Below, in pieces: positions 40,647 through 49,416 of a stretch of 64,000 bases of DNA (positions are counted from its first letter, which is position 1; the number at the start of each line of letters is the position of its first letter). The DNA is from an uncultured Oscillospiraceae bacterium. GTDB taxonomy: Bacteria; Bacillota; Clostridia; Oscillospirales; Acutalibacteraceae. Position numbers and translations under genes: made by a program. The notes under the pieces were generated by a model, which ran no database searches, was not told the DNA's origin, and saw only the letters and a list, made by a program, of their open reading frames with translations. The stretch lies in the NCBI GenBank assembly GCA_900539845.1, contig UQDP01000010.1:21206-85205 (forward strand), read 5' to 3'.

Positions 40647-41933
40647 TTACTGCGCCGCTCTAAGGGCGAAATTACCGCTTACCGTCTCCACCTCGATCTG
40701 GGTTGAGCTGTTTCCGTAATTAGCAGTGCCGCGCAGAGCGGTACCGTTTGTCTTTGCGCTGAAATCATTGGTTATCTCGCCGGAAACGGTTTCATATTCC
40801 ATATGAAATCCATCGATATTCTGCGGAATAATGACAGTTATGTTGCCGCTTACGGAATTTGCGTCTATCTGCCTAATCAGCGCCGCCGAGCTTGTAACCT
40901 GAGCATTGCCGCTTGTGGTTTCAATATCCATAGCCGCATATTCGCCGCTTGCGATGATTTCACCCGATACGGTTGTGATATCCAGCGAATCGGCGTTAAC
41001 GGAATGGATCGTTATATTGGCGGAAGCAGCGCTTACTTCGATCTCCGTAAGGCTTTGCCCCTGCGGAATATAGATCTGAAGATCCTTTTCATCACCGCCT
41101 GTTACACTGCGGTTTTTATGGAAGTCGATCTCAAGTTCACCGTTTTCGGTTTTTGAGCCGAGCGCGTATTTGCTGTTCGCGTCAACACCGTCGGAAAAGC
41201 TGATGGTGCTTCCGTCATAATAATCAATATTCACATTGCCGGCAGCCCATTCAACCGATATTTTGTTGATCCCGGCGGCGTCAACTTCATTGCCGCCCGA
41301 GGTCATTGTGTTTTGCTCGGAGTGATATTCAACTATATCGTCCACATGCTCGTCATAAACCGAAAAACCGATCACCGCAGCAAGAAATATAAGAACAATG
41401 GCACAAATGAGCCCTATGATTATTTTTGAACCTGTGCTCAGTTTCTTTTTTGCCGCCTGGACGGGAGGATAATAAGTTGTATTTGCCGAATGGTTCTGAT
41501 TAAACGTACGGCTGTCGTTTTGGTTTGCCTGCGCGCCGTTGCCGCTGAAAGCGGCTGATGTGCCGCCTGTCGGTGCGGAATAATCGTTGCCCGCAGTCGT
41601 CTGCTCTTCTGTTTTAGTGTTTTGCGTTCCTTGGCCTTCTGTTGAACTGCTGCCTGTGGAAGTGTTGTCAGCAGGGGCTGTTTCATCTTCTGCTTTTTCT
41701 TCCTGCGCAGGAGCTTCCTTTTTAGGCTCGTTTTCTCCCATCAAAAGGGTATCGAGCGAAACGCCGTACAGCTGTGCAAGAGCGATAAGATTATCCGTGT
41801 CAGGACTGCTTTCGCTTCTTTCCCATTTTGATATCGCCTGTCTTGAAACTCCTATTTTGGCAGCTAATTCTTCCTGCGAAAATCCGTGTGCTTTTCTGTA
41901 TTCGTAAAGTCGTTTTGCTGTTTCAATATTCAT
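40647..41933 (-). CDS. Membrane-tethered XRE regulator with extracellular DUF4097 domain
   Basis: This is a 428-aa protein with three parts. The cytoplasmic N-terminal XRE domain (RKAHGFSQEELAAKIGVSRQAISKWERSESSPDTDNLIALAQLYGVSLDTLL) is followed by a Thr/Gln/Asn-rich linker. One membrane helix (IIIGLICAIVLIFLAAVIGF) comes near residue 185. The outer part is a DUF4097-type beta-solenoid with repeats such as DSLDITTVSGEI, MDIETTSGNAQV, IDANSVSGNITV and IEVETVSGNF. ATG 41933 has CCGAGGTG upstream; the upstream extension lacks a ribosome site. A one-component sensor that reads an outside signal and acts on DNA is the simplest inference. Confidence 0.85.
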   Translation of the reverse strand: MNIETAKRLYEYRKAHGFSQEELAAKIGVSRQAISKWERSESSPDTDNLIALAQLYGVSLDTLLMGENEPKKEAPAQEEKAEDETAPADNTSTGSSSTEGQGTQNTKTEEQTTAGNDYSAPTGGTSAAFSGNGAQANQNDSRTFNQNHSANTTYYPPVQAAKKKLSTGSKIIIGLICAIVLIFLAAVIGFSVYDEHVDDIVEYHSEQNTMTSGGNEVDAAGINKISVEWAAGNVNIDYYDGSTISFSDGVDANSKYALGSKTENGELEIDFHKNRSVTGGDEKDLQIYIPQGQSLTEIEVSAASANITIHSVNADSLDITTVSGEIIASGEYAAMDIETTSGNAQVTSSAALIRQIDANSVSGNITVIIPQNIDGFHMEYETVSGEITNDFSAKTNGTALRGTANYGNSSTQIEVETVSGNFALRAAQ

Positions 41934-42090
41934 AGTATCACCTCGGCTTAATTGTAGCAGAAAAATTCGGTTGCACACCACCAATTCTGGTTTGAAATTG
42001 CGCAACTAACGGTTGCATCTATGTTAAAAATCAAGGAATTATGCGGTTTTCGGGAAGATTTTTAATTCTGGTGCTGATTTTTTAAAATGA

Positions 42091-43146
42091 TTATTCGGCA
42101 GTAAATCTGAATTCCGTTACCGTTTTGAATTCCTGATTCGGCTCAACATAAAGGAACGGGAATTCATCTGTGTGATTTACGCTGTCGGGATAAAATTGGG
42201 TTTCAAGCGCCACGCCTCTGCGATAAGTTACCTTGCCGTTAGCCTTGCCGGGATTTCCCTCTTTTGCAAGCCAGCCGCCGCAGTAGAGCTGAATACCGGG
42301 CAGGTCGGTCCAAACCGTCAGCTTTCTGCCGCTTTCCTCATCGTAAAGCACAGCCGCCTCGGCGAATTCGCCGGGCTTGTTCCTTAAGCAGTAGTTGTTG
42401 TCATATCCTTTGCCGTCAATAACAGCTCTGAACGGTTCGTCAATGTGATCGCCGATTCTGTGCATTTCGGAGAAATCAAGCATTGTGCCTTTAAGCGCAC
42501 TGAGCACACCCGTCGTAAGCTGGCTGTCGTCCGTTTCCGTAAAATGATCCGCGTTTATCTTCAGCAAATGGTCTTCAATTGTTTTCTGCGGATCTGCCGA
42601 AAGATTGAAGTATGCATGGTTGGTGGGGTTTGCCACGGTTTTTTTATCGCTCAGCACGGAATATTCGATTCTGAGGGTGTTCTCCTCGGTAAGGGTGTAT
42701 TTTACTTTCATTGTAAAGTTTCCGGGGAAGCCGTCCTCCATATCAGGTGAAAATTTGCTGAGAGTCACGGAGCAGTCCGTTGTTTCCTCAACCTCCCACA
42801 CGGTAAAGCTGAAACGGCCGCCGCCATGAAGGGTCCACGTGCCCTGGTTGTTCGGCGTGTGATATTCAACACCGTCAACAACGAATTTTGCGTCTCTGAT
42901 CCTGTTCGCAAATCTGCCGACAACAAGCCCCTGATAACCGAGGTCGGGGTCGGTATAGTATTCAGGCTTGTCAAAGCCCAGCACAACATCGCCGTTTTTT
43001 CCGTTCCTGTCCGGCACGTTTATGGCCTGTATACCCGCGCCGAGCGTCTGAATCGAAACGCTTGCCCCAGACCCGTTCGTGATAGTATAAAGCTCAACAT
43101 CCGTATTATTTCCGATTTTTCCGAAAATTGATTTGGTAATACTCAT
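42091..43146 (-). CDS. galM: Aldose 1-epimerase (galactose mutarotase)
   Basis: This 351-aa galactose mutarotase interconverts alpha and beta anomers of galactose/glucose in the Leloir pathway. Typical signatures are LGAGIQAINVPDRNG, VVGRFANRI, WTLHGG (substrate His) and NPTNHAYFNLS (catalytic His). The catalytic Glu is in VALETQFYPDSVNH. The length is family-typical. It is alone on the minus strand between the DUF4097 regulator and the FHA operon; no other gal gene is near. Confidence 0.95.
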   Translation of the reverse strand: MSITKSIFGKIGNNTDVELYTITNGSGASVSIQTLGAGIQAINVPDRNGKNGDVVLGFDKPEYYTDPDLGYQGLVVGRFANRIRDAKFVVDGVEYHTPNNQGTWTLHGGGRFSFTVWEVEETTDCSVTLSKFSPDMEDGFPGNFTMKVKYTLTEENTLRIEYSVLSDKKTVANPTNHAYFNLSADPQKTIEDHLLKINADHFTETDDSQLTTGVLSALKGTMLDFSEMHRIGDHIDEPFRAVIDGKGYDNNYCLRNKPGEFAEAAVLYDEESGRKLTVWTDLPGIQLYCGGWLAKEGNPGKANGKVTYRRGVALETQFYPDSVNHTDEFPFLYVEPNQEFKTVTEFRFTAE

Positions 43147-43220
43147 TTTTGCACCTCATATTTATTTATTAAATGTATGCTTTGAGTATAACCCTAAATG
43201 TAAATAAATTCAATATAATC

Positions 43221-43249
43221 TTGACATTTTAAATCATCAAATATATTCT
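43221..43249 (+). promoter_or_regulatory. Promoter of the FHA-ftsW-PBP-hflX operon
   Basis: Perfect TTGACA (43221-43226), a 17-bp spacer and TATTCT (43244-43249). Confidence 0.65.
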
Positions 43250-43308
43250 TATACTGATATAGTTTTATTATTTCTATCGACTTACCATCCTTAAAGGAGA
43301 TGCTTATT

Positions 43309-44052
43309 GTGGAAGATGTTATGGGAATATTGACTTCCGTTCTGCGTTACGCGCTGCCGGTCGGTGCTGTGATCGTTATATTTACCTGCGTTATTTCGCT
43401 GTTCAGAAACAGACCCAGAGTGCATAAAATGGCGCAGCTTACGGATGAAAACAATGACTCCGTTATTGATATCAATCACTGGGAGACCTCTATCGGCAAA
43501 TCAAAAGCAAACGATATTGTTCTGCCGCTGCCGAGCGTTTCCCGCTTTCACGCCGTGATCGCCAAAAAAAGCCGCGACTGGGTCGTTACAGATACCTTTT
43601 CAAAAAACGGCGTGCTCGTAAACGGCAAAAAGATAGAGGGCAAGGCTGTCATTGAGGACGGAGATGTTATCTCGATCGGCACAGTGCCCTTGCGATTCCA
43701 GTGCGCAGACGCTATTTCAAGTTCCACGAAACGCCAGATCAGAAATACTGCCGGCGGTCATACGGTTGCATATGCCGTGCTGGTGGACGTCAAGAGCCGC
43801 AAGCCCGTTTATCTTAAACGCAATGATGTACTTATCGGCAGGGGAGAACAGTGTGATATAAGGATCTTGGCAGACACGGTTTCGTCTGAACACGCGAGAA
43901 TCTATAAAACCACAAAAGGCTGGGCGCTCTGCGATCTGGATTCGCACAACGGCACTAAGCTGAACGGAAGATACCTTACCCAGACCCAGCTTATTTTTGA
44001 CGAGGATACGGTAACCTTCGGGGACAGGGTCTTTATATTCTATGAAAAGTGA
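43309..44052 (+). CDS. Membrane protein with two FHA domains
   Basis: This ~247-aa protein has one N-terminal membrane helix (LPVGAVIVIFTCVISLF). A first FHA domain has IGKSKANDIVLPLPSVSRFHAVI (~60-85) and KNGVLVNG. A second has IGRGEQCDIRILADTVSSEHARI and DSHNGTKLNG. FHA domains bind phosphothreonine, so a Ser/Thr kinase should act on this system. GTG 43309 is chosen because AAAGGAG ends 10 bases upstream, whereas the ATG at 43300 sits on it. The order FHA-FtsW-PBP resembles the mycobacterial fhaB-rodA-pbpA cluster. Confidence 0.88.
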   Translation: MEDVMGILTSVLRYALPVGAVIVIFTCVISLFRNRPRVHKMAQLTDENNDSVIDINHWETSIGKSKANDIVLPLPSVSRFHAVIAKKSRDWVVTDTFSKNGVLVNGKKIEGKAVIEDGDVISIGTVPLRFQCADAISSSTKRQIRNTAGGHTVAYAVLVDVKSRKPVYLKRNDVLIGRGEQCDIRILADTVSSEHARIYKTTKGWALCDLDSHNGTKLNGRYLTQTQLIFDEDTVTFGDRVFIFYEK

Positions 44053-44062
44053 GGTGGGCGCA

Positions 44063-45343
44063 TTGGCAAAGCGTGAAAAGGGCGCTAAAAAGAAAAAATT
44101 GCCCAAAATCAAACCAATAAATAATTTTCTGCTGATGGCGTTTTTAACTCTTTTTGAACTTGTAACCGCTTTTTCCGCGTCTTATTCCGCAGAAGACGGG
44201 ATACGGGTTCAGGTGCTTGCCGCGGCAGGCATACTGATTGCCGTTGAATGGGTCTATCTTGTTGTGTTTTACACTGCTATGCACCGCAGAAATTTTGAGC
44301 TTGAAATGATCGCGTTTTTCCTTTGTTCCACGGGTATCGATGTTATCGGCTCGGTGGATCCCGACGCGGCGCTCAAGCAGTGTTTTATGGTTGTGGCAGG
44401 CGTAATCGTATATATCGTTATGGTCTTTTTGCTCGGTAATGTTGACCTTTGTATGAAGCTCAGGCTGCCTGTTGCGATAGCTGCTCTTTTTCTGCTGCTT
44501 GTGAATCTTATCATTGCGGAAACAACAAACGGTGCAAGAAACTGGATAGAGATAGGCGGAATAACCTTTCAGCCGTCTGAGTTCGTTAAGGTTGCGTTTA
44601 TTTTTGTAGGCGCAGCGACATTGGAAAAAATACAGACAAGCAAAAATATTTTTGCGTTTATTGGCTTTTCGGTTGCCTGCGTCGGCGCGCTTATACTTAT
44701 CAAGGATTTCGGAACCGCTTTAATCTTTTTTATTACGTTTCTGATCATCGCTTTTATGACCTCAGGCGATATCAAAACGATCATTCTTGCCATAGCGTCC
44801 GCCGTGCTCGGCGCGGGAATCGTTGTAAAATACCGTTCTTATGTAACGGCAAGATTTTCCGTTTACAGACACGTATGGGAGGCTGATTACTACAACACAA
44901 GCGGCTATCAGCAAACGAGAACGCTTGTGGGGCTTGCCTCCGGCGGACTTTTCGGCCTTGGGATCGGAAACGGTAATACGCGCACGGTATACGCGTCGAC
45001 CACTGACCTTATCTTCGGCGTTATATGTGAGGAATGGGGCTATGTTTTTGCCGTGATTCTTGTGCTGGCGTTTGTTGCGATCGCTGTTTCCGCTCTTATA
45101 AATTCAATCGCCGCGCGTTCGACTTTTTATTCAATAGCTGCCGTTGCCGCAGCAGGTATGCTGCTTTTTCAAACGGCGCTCAATATTTTCGGCATCACCG
45201 ATGTGCTGCCGCTGACGGGTGTAACGCTTCCGTTTGTGAGTCAGGGCGGATCATCCATGATATGCTGCTGGGCGGTGCTTGCATATATCAAAGCGTCCGA
45301 CGTGCGCACTTATAATTATCTGGGAGGCGCAAGAAAGAAATGA
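44063..45343 (+). CDS. ftsW: FtsW/RodA/SpoVE family peptidoglycan polymerase
   Basis: This ~426-aa SEDS protein with about ten helices has the family signatures GARNWIEIGGITFQPSEFVKVAFI and QQTRTLVGLASGGLFGLGIGNG, then TDLIFGVICEEWGY and ITDVLPLTGVTLPFVSQGGSSM. SEDS proteins polymerise glycan strands with a partner class B PBP, encoded next here. The TTG at 44063 has GTGAGGTGG upstream; an ATG at 44042 overlaps the FHA gene. The stop overlaps the PBP start by 4 bases, so they are strictly co-expressed. Confidence 0.93.
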   Translation: MAKREKGAKKKKLPKIKPINNFLLMAFLTLFELVTAFSASYSAEDGIRVQVLAAAGILIAVEWVYLVVFYTAMHRRNFELEMIAFFLCSTGIDVIGSVDPDAALKQCFMVVAGVIVYIVMVFLLGNVDLCMKLRLPVAIAALFLLLVNLIIAETTNGARNWIEIGGITFQPSEFVKVAFIFVGAATLEKIQTSKNIFAFIGFSVACVGALILIKDFGTALIFFITFLIIAFMTSGDIKTIILAIASAVLGAGIVVKYRSYVTARFSVYRHVWEADYYNTSGYQQTRTLVGLASGGLFGLGIGNGNTRTVYASTTDLIFGVICEEWGYVFAVILVLAFVAIAVSALINSIAARSTFYSIAAVAAAGMLLFQTALNIFGITDVLPLTGVTLPFVSQGGSSMICCWAVLAYIKASDVRTYNYLGGARKK

Positions 45344-46743
45344 AAATGATAACCAAAAGAGGAATATTCCTCTGGATCTTATGCGCTCTTTTTATTGCCG
45401 GCGTTGCTTTTCTCACGGTCAGCCTTGTTGCGGACGGTTCTGAATGGGTCATGAAATCCTATAACCGCCATGTTTACAGTGACGGTCAGCTGATTGCGGC
45501 AGGCGCGATAAAAGATAAAAACGGCGTTGTGCTGTCCGAATCAAAAGACGGTGAAAGAGTGTACAGCGATGATAAGGAAACACGTCTTTCAACCCTTCAT
45601 GCCGTCGGCGATACAAGAGGGTTTATTTCCACCGGTGTTCAGACCCAGTTTGAATCCCAGCTTGTAGGCTATAATGTGGTGGACGGCGTTTATAATATTG
45701 TTAAAAATTCCGGCGGCAACGATCTGACGCTTACCATTGACAGTGAAATAAACAAAGTGGCTCTCGATGCTCTGGGAGATTACAAGGGAACGATCGCTGT
45801 GGTCAATTATAAAACAGGCGATATCGTTTGCATGGTATCCACCCCCACATATGATGTAAACAATGTTCCTTCCAATATAAATACCTCGTCCGAATATGAG
45901 GGCGTTTATATAAACAGGTTTTTGACCGGGCTTTACACACCCGGCTCTACCTTTAAGGTCGTTACGGCGATCAGCGCGCTTCAGAATATCGGCAGCGATA
46001 TATATGACAAAACATGGCAGTGCAACAGAGTGTATGATGTTGACGGAATTGAAGAGGATAATATCATATGCAACGCCCGCCATGGAAAGATCGGCTTTGA
46101 GCGGGCATTTGCAAAAAGCTGTAACATCACATTCGGTCAGATCGCAATCGAGCTTGGCCCTCAGACCCTTGCGAACACCGTTGAATCCCTCGGGCTTACA
46201 CAGTCGGTAACGCTCAGTAATGCAATCAATTCGGCGGAGGGCAGGTTCTTTCTTGAAGAGGGCGACGCGGACGCTTACACAGGCTGGACCGGCATCGGTC
46301 AGGGCGATACGCTTCTCACGCCCGCTTCCATGCTCCGCCTTATGTGCGCTATCGCAAATGACGGCAAAGCAGTTTCGTTTAATATTGTGGACAGATTTGA
46401 GAATTCCGCAGGCGATATGGTTGATATAGGCTACACAAGCACCCAAACTCAGATCCTGAATTCCGATATCGCGTCTCAAATGAAAGATCTAATGAGAAAC
46501 AATGTCAAAAGCCAGTACGGCGATGGCAATTACAAAGGTCTGAACCTCTGCGCGAAATCAGGCACTGCGCAGATAGATGATATTGACGCGCACAACACGG
46601 CATGGTTTGTTGGCTTTATGGATGATGCAGAACACCCATATGCTTTCGTGGTTGTTGCTGAACACGGAAATTCAGGCTCGCGCACCGCAGGACCTATGGC
46701 GAACAAGGTGCTTCAGGCAATTGTGGACAGCGAAAATGATTAA
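45340..46743 (+). CDS. pbpA: Class B penicillin-binding protein (SEDS partner transpeptidase)
   Basis: This 467-aa protein has a signal-anchor (FLWILCALFIAGVAFLTVSLV), a short N-terminal module, and a transpeptidase domain. The domain carries SxxK in PGSTFKV (active Ser), SxN in KSCNITF, and KSGTAQ as the KTG box. It cross-links peptidoglycan made by the adjacent FtsW/RodA protein. It is short for PBP2/FtsI (normally 600-700 aa) and lacks the large dimerisation domain, matching the PbpA type found with RodA in FHA clusters. It overlaps ftsW by 4 bases and hflX by 8. Confidence 0.92.
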   Translation: MKMITKRGIFLWILCALFIAGVAFLTVSLVADGSEWVMKSYNRHVYSDGQLIAAGAIKDKNGVVLSESKDGERVYSDDKETRLSTLHAVGDTRGFISTGVQTQFESQLVGYNVVDGVYNIVKNSGGNDLTLTIDSEINKVALDALGDYKGTIAVVNYKTGDIVCMVSTPTYDVNNVPSNINTSSEYEGVYINRFLTGLYTPGSTFKVVTAISALQNIGSDIYDKTWQCNRVYDVDGIEEDNIICNARHGKIGFERAFAKSCNITFGQIAIELGPQTLANTVESLGLTQSVTLSNAINSAEGRFFLEEGDADAYTGWTGIGQGDTLLTPASMLRLMCAIANDGKAVSFNIVDRFENSAGDMVDIGYTSTQTQILNSDIASQMKDLMRNNVKSQYGDGNYKGLNLCAKSGTAQIDDIDAHNTAWFVGFMDDAEHPYAFVVVAEHGNSGSRTAGPMANKVLQAIVDSEND

Positions 46744-47995
46744 GGATTTGATAGACATCAAACAGGATGATATAAAAGAAAACGCGGTGCTGATCTCTGT
46801 TGATACCGGGGATTTTGACGCCGAGGCATCTATGCGCGAACTGGCGGAGCTTGCAAAGACCGCAGGAGCCGATGTGATTGCCGAGGTCATTCAAAAGAAG
46901 GAGTCCCCGTCACCTGCTTCCTATATAGGAGCAGGCAGGCTTGCCGAGCTGAAAGAATTTTGCAGCGCAAACGATGCCGACCTTATAATCGCGGATGGTG
47001 AATTATCACCTGTGCAGGTCAGGAATATCGAGGATTCATGTGGCGTCAGGGTTGTAGACAGAACTGCGCTTATACTCGATATTTTTGCGTCGCGCGCAAG
47101 AAGCGCGGAGGGCAAAATACAGGTTGAACTGGCTCAGCTTCAATATATGCTGCCCCGGCTTACAGGTCAGGGCAAAATGCTTTCCAGGCTCGGCGGCGGA
47201 ATCGGAACAAGAGGTCCCGGCGAAACAAAGCTTGAAACAGACAGGCGGCATATAAGGCGCCGGATAGAGCGACTCAACGAAAGTCTTGAAAAAATACAAA
47301 AGCGCCGCCTTTCCATGCACAGGCGCAGAGAGAAAAACGGTGTGGAATCCGCCGCGATCGTAGGATACACCAACGCCGGCAAATCCACGCTGATGAACAG
47401 GCTGACGAGTGCCGGCGTGCTTGAGGAGGACAAGCTGTTCGCTACGCTTGACCCCACGGCAAGAAAACTTACGCTGCCTGACGGCAGGGAGATCATGCTG
47501 GTGGATACCGTAGGTCTGGTGCGCAGGCTGCCTCACCAGCTTGTGGACGCTTTCCGCTCCACTTTGGAGGAGGCGCTGTGGGCAGATGTTATTCTCAATG
47601 TGTGCGACGCTTCAAGCCCGGAATGCAGCGAGCATGTAAAGGTTACGGAAGAGCTTCTTTCCTCTCTTGGCTGTGACGGAAAGCCGGTAATACATGTTTT
47701 GAACAAATGCGATCTTGCGCCTGAAGTGCTTGAATATCCGGCAATAGGAAACAGCGTGCGCATAAGCGCGAAAACAGGATACGGAATCGGTGATCTGCTG
47801 AAGGCGCTTTTCGATTCACTTCCTGCCGCCAGACGCAGGGCAACGCTGCTTGTTCCGTTTTCACAAGGCAGGATAGCGGATGAAATCAGAAAGCACGGCG
47901 TTGTTTATGCACAGTCTTTTGATGAAAACGGAATCAGAATAGACGCACTTGCGGAAATTTCTTATCTTGATAAAATTAAAGATTATATTTTGTAA
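46736..47995 (+). CDS. hflX: GTPase HflX
   Basis: This ~419-aa ribosome-splitting GTPase has an N-terminal HflX domain with SPASYIGAGRLAEL and GEKLETDRR-like LETDRRHIRRRI. G motifs are GYTNAGKST (G1), DTVGLV (G3), NKCDL (G4) and SAKTG (G5). It rescues stalled 70S ribosomes during stress. ATG 46736 overlaps the PBP stop by 8 bases and starts MIKDLIDIKQ; the longer open frame upstream runs inside the PBP gene in another frame. Confidence 0.94.
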   Translation: MIKDLIDIKQDDIKENAVLISVDTGDFDAEASMRELAELAKTAGADVIAEVIQKKESPSPASYIGAGRLAELKEFCSANDADLIIADGELSPVQVRNIEDSCGVRVVDRTALILDIFASRARSAEGKIQVELAQLQYMLPRLTGQGKMLSRLGGGIGTRGPGETKLETDRRHIRRRIERLNESLEKIQKRRLSMHRRREKNGVESAAIVGYTNAGKSTLMNRLTSAGVLEEDKLFATLDPTARKLTLPDGREIMLVDTVGLVRRLPHQLVDAFRSTLEEALWADVILNVCDASSPECSEHVKVTEELLSSLGCDGKPVIHVLNKCDLAPEVLEYPAIGNSVRISAKTGYGIGDLLKALFDSLPAARRRATLLVPFSQGRIADEIRKHGVVYAQSFDENGIRIDALAEISYLDKIKDYIL

Positions 47996-48028
47996 CGCCG
48001 CCTCATAAAATCATTATGAGGTGGTTTT

Positions 48029-48499
48029 ATGAAAATGTTTACACTCAGGCTGAAGCCGAAAACGATTTTCGGTCTGATACTCATTCTTGCGGGAATTATT
48101 GTTATAGCAATAACATTCTTTTCAAATCATGCCACGGGCAGCACGGCTGCCGCAAACAGCGTTACGCTTGAAACGGATGCGCAAAGAGAACAGTATCTTA
48201 CCTCTCTCGGCTGGGAATTCAAAACGCCCTGCACCCAAAAAGAGGTCACGATTCCACAGGAATTCAACGATACATACAAAAGCTATAACGAGATCCAGAA
48301 ATCTCAGGGATTTGATCTTGAGGATTATAAGGGGCAGACCGCAACCGTTTATACTTACAATATAACGAATTACGAGGGCTTTGAGAACAGGGACTGCGTA
48401 TACGCCAATCTGCTTGTGTGCGGCGGTACCTTGATAGGCGGCGATATCTGTTCAACATCGCTTTCGGACGGATTTATGCAGGGACTTCAAAAGGAATAA
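48029..48499 (+). CDS. DUF4830 membrane-anchored protein
   Basis: This 156-aa protein has one N-terminal helix (FGLILILAGIIVIAITFF). An external domain contains YLTSLGWEFKT...EVTIPQEFNDTYKSYNEIQKSQGFDLEDYKGQ and ANLLVCGGTLIGGDICS, the DUF4830 family pattern. No function is known. GAGGTGG precedes ATG 48029. It is 2 bases before rsuA and likely shares its transcript with hflX upstream. Confidence 0.88.
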   Translation: MKMFTLRLKPKTIFGLILILAGIIVIAITFFSNHATGSTAAANSVTLETDAQREQYLTSLGWEFKTPCTQKEVTIPQEFNDTYKSYNEIQKSQGFDLEDYKGQTATVYTYNITNYEGFENRDCVYANLLVCGGTLIGGDICSTSLSDGFMQGLQKE

Positions 48500-48501
48500 A
48501 A

Positions 48502-49239
48502 ATGGAGAGAATCGACAAGCTTCTGTCTTCTGAACTGAATATAACGCGAAACAGGGCAAAAAGCCTGATAAAGACCGGCAGAGTAAAAGTAAACGGCATT
48601 GCCGTACGATCTGCGGATACAAAAATCAATACGGATACTGACGAGGTCGAGGCGGACGGCAAAGTTTTGTCTTTCAGAAAATTTGTGTATATAATGATGA
48701 ACAAGCCTGCGGGTGTGATCTCATCTTCCGACGGGCGGAAAACAGGCGAGCAGACCGTTATCGATATTCTGCCTGAGGAGATGCGGCGGAAAAATCTTTT
48801 TCCCGCCGGCAGGCTGGACAAGGATACAACAGGCTTTTTGCTTATCACGGACGACGGGGCTTTTGCCCATAATATACTCAGTCCGAAAAAACACATAAGC
48901 AAAACGTATGTTGCCCGGCTGGACAAACCTTTTGACGACAGTGTGATACATGCATTTGAATGCGGGGTGGAGCTGGGAAACGAAACGTGCATGCCCGCGT
49001 ATCTGAAAAGCCTGAACAGTGACAACACTTTGGCGCAGATCGTTTTAAAACAGGGAATGTATCATCAGATCAAAAGGATGTTCTTAAAATTTGGTATAAC
49101 TGTGCTGAAGCTGAAAAGAATTTCTATGGGCGGGCTTTTGCTTGATGAAAAACTTGAACCCGGCGCGTGCAGATATATCAGCGAAAATGAGTTGGCTTTG
49201 ATCACTTCCTGCGATAATATGCCTGATTTTGACGTATAA
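48502..49239 (+). CDS. rsuA: Pseudouridine synthase, RsuA/RluB family
   Basis: This 245-aa protein has an N-terminal S4 RNA-binding domain (RIDKLLSSELNITRNRAKSLIKTGRVKVNG). The catalytic domain has NKPAGVISSS and the active-site Asp in PAGRLDKDTTGFLL, with KTYVARL and GMYHQIKRMF further on. It modifies a uridine in 16S or 23S rRNA; which one cannot be told by eye. ATG 48502 has AAGGAATAA upstream, and the stop of DUF4830 lies 2 bases before. Confidence 0.93.
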   Translation: MERIDKLLSSELNITRNRAKSLIKTGRVKVNGIAVRSADTKINTDTDEVEADGKVLSFRKFVYIMMNKPAGVISSSDGRKTGEQTVIDILPEEMRRKNLFPAGRLDKDTTGFLLITDDGAFAHNILSPKKHISKTYVARLDKPFDDSVIHAFECGVELGNETCMPAYLKSLNSDNTLAQIVLKQGMYHQIKRMFLKFGITVLKLKRISMGGLLLDEKLEPGACRYISENELALITSCDNMPDFDV

Positions 49240-49323
49240 ATACAATATATTGTGGTTTTGGGCGAATGATCATCGCTGTTTATGCAAGTTAGACAAAAAA
49301 AGTAATAAATTTTTGTAAAATGC

Positions 49324-49352
49324 TTGCAAAATGTTGAACAGCCTTGTATAAT
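49324..49352 (+). promoter_or_regulatory. Predicted promoter of the CdaR-like gene
   Basis: TTGCAA (49324-49329), a 17-bp spacer and a perfect TATAAT (49347-49352). Confidence 0.65.
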
Positions 49353-49416
49353 ATGAACAAGAGTTATCTATTGCTTTTGTGCAAAATTTCAGGCTTATTA
49401 TCAAGGAGGAATCGTT

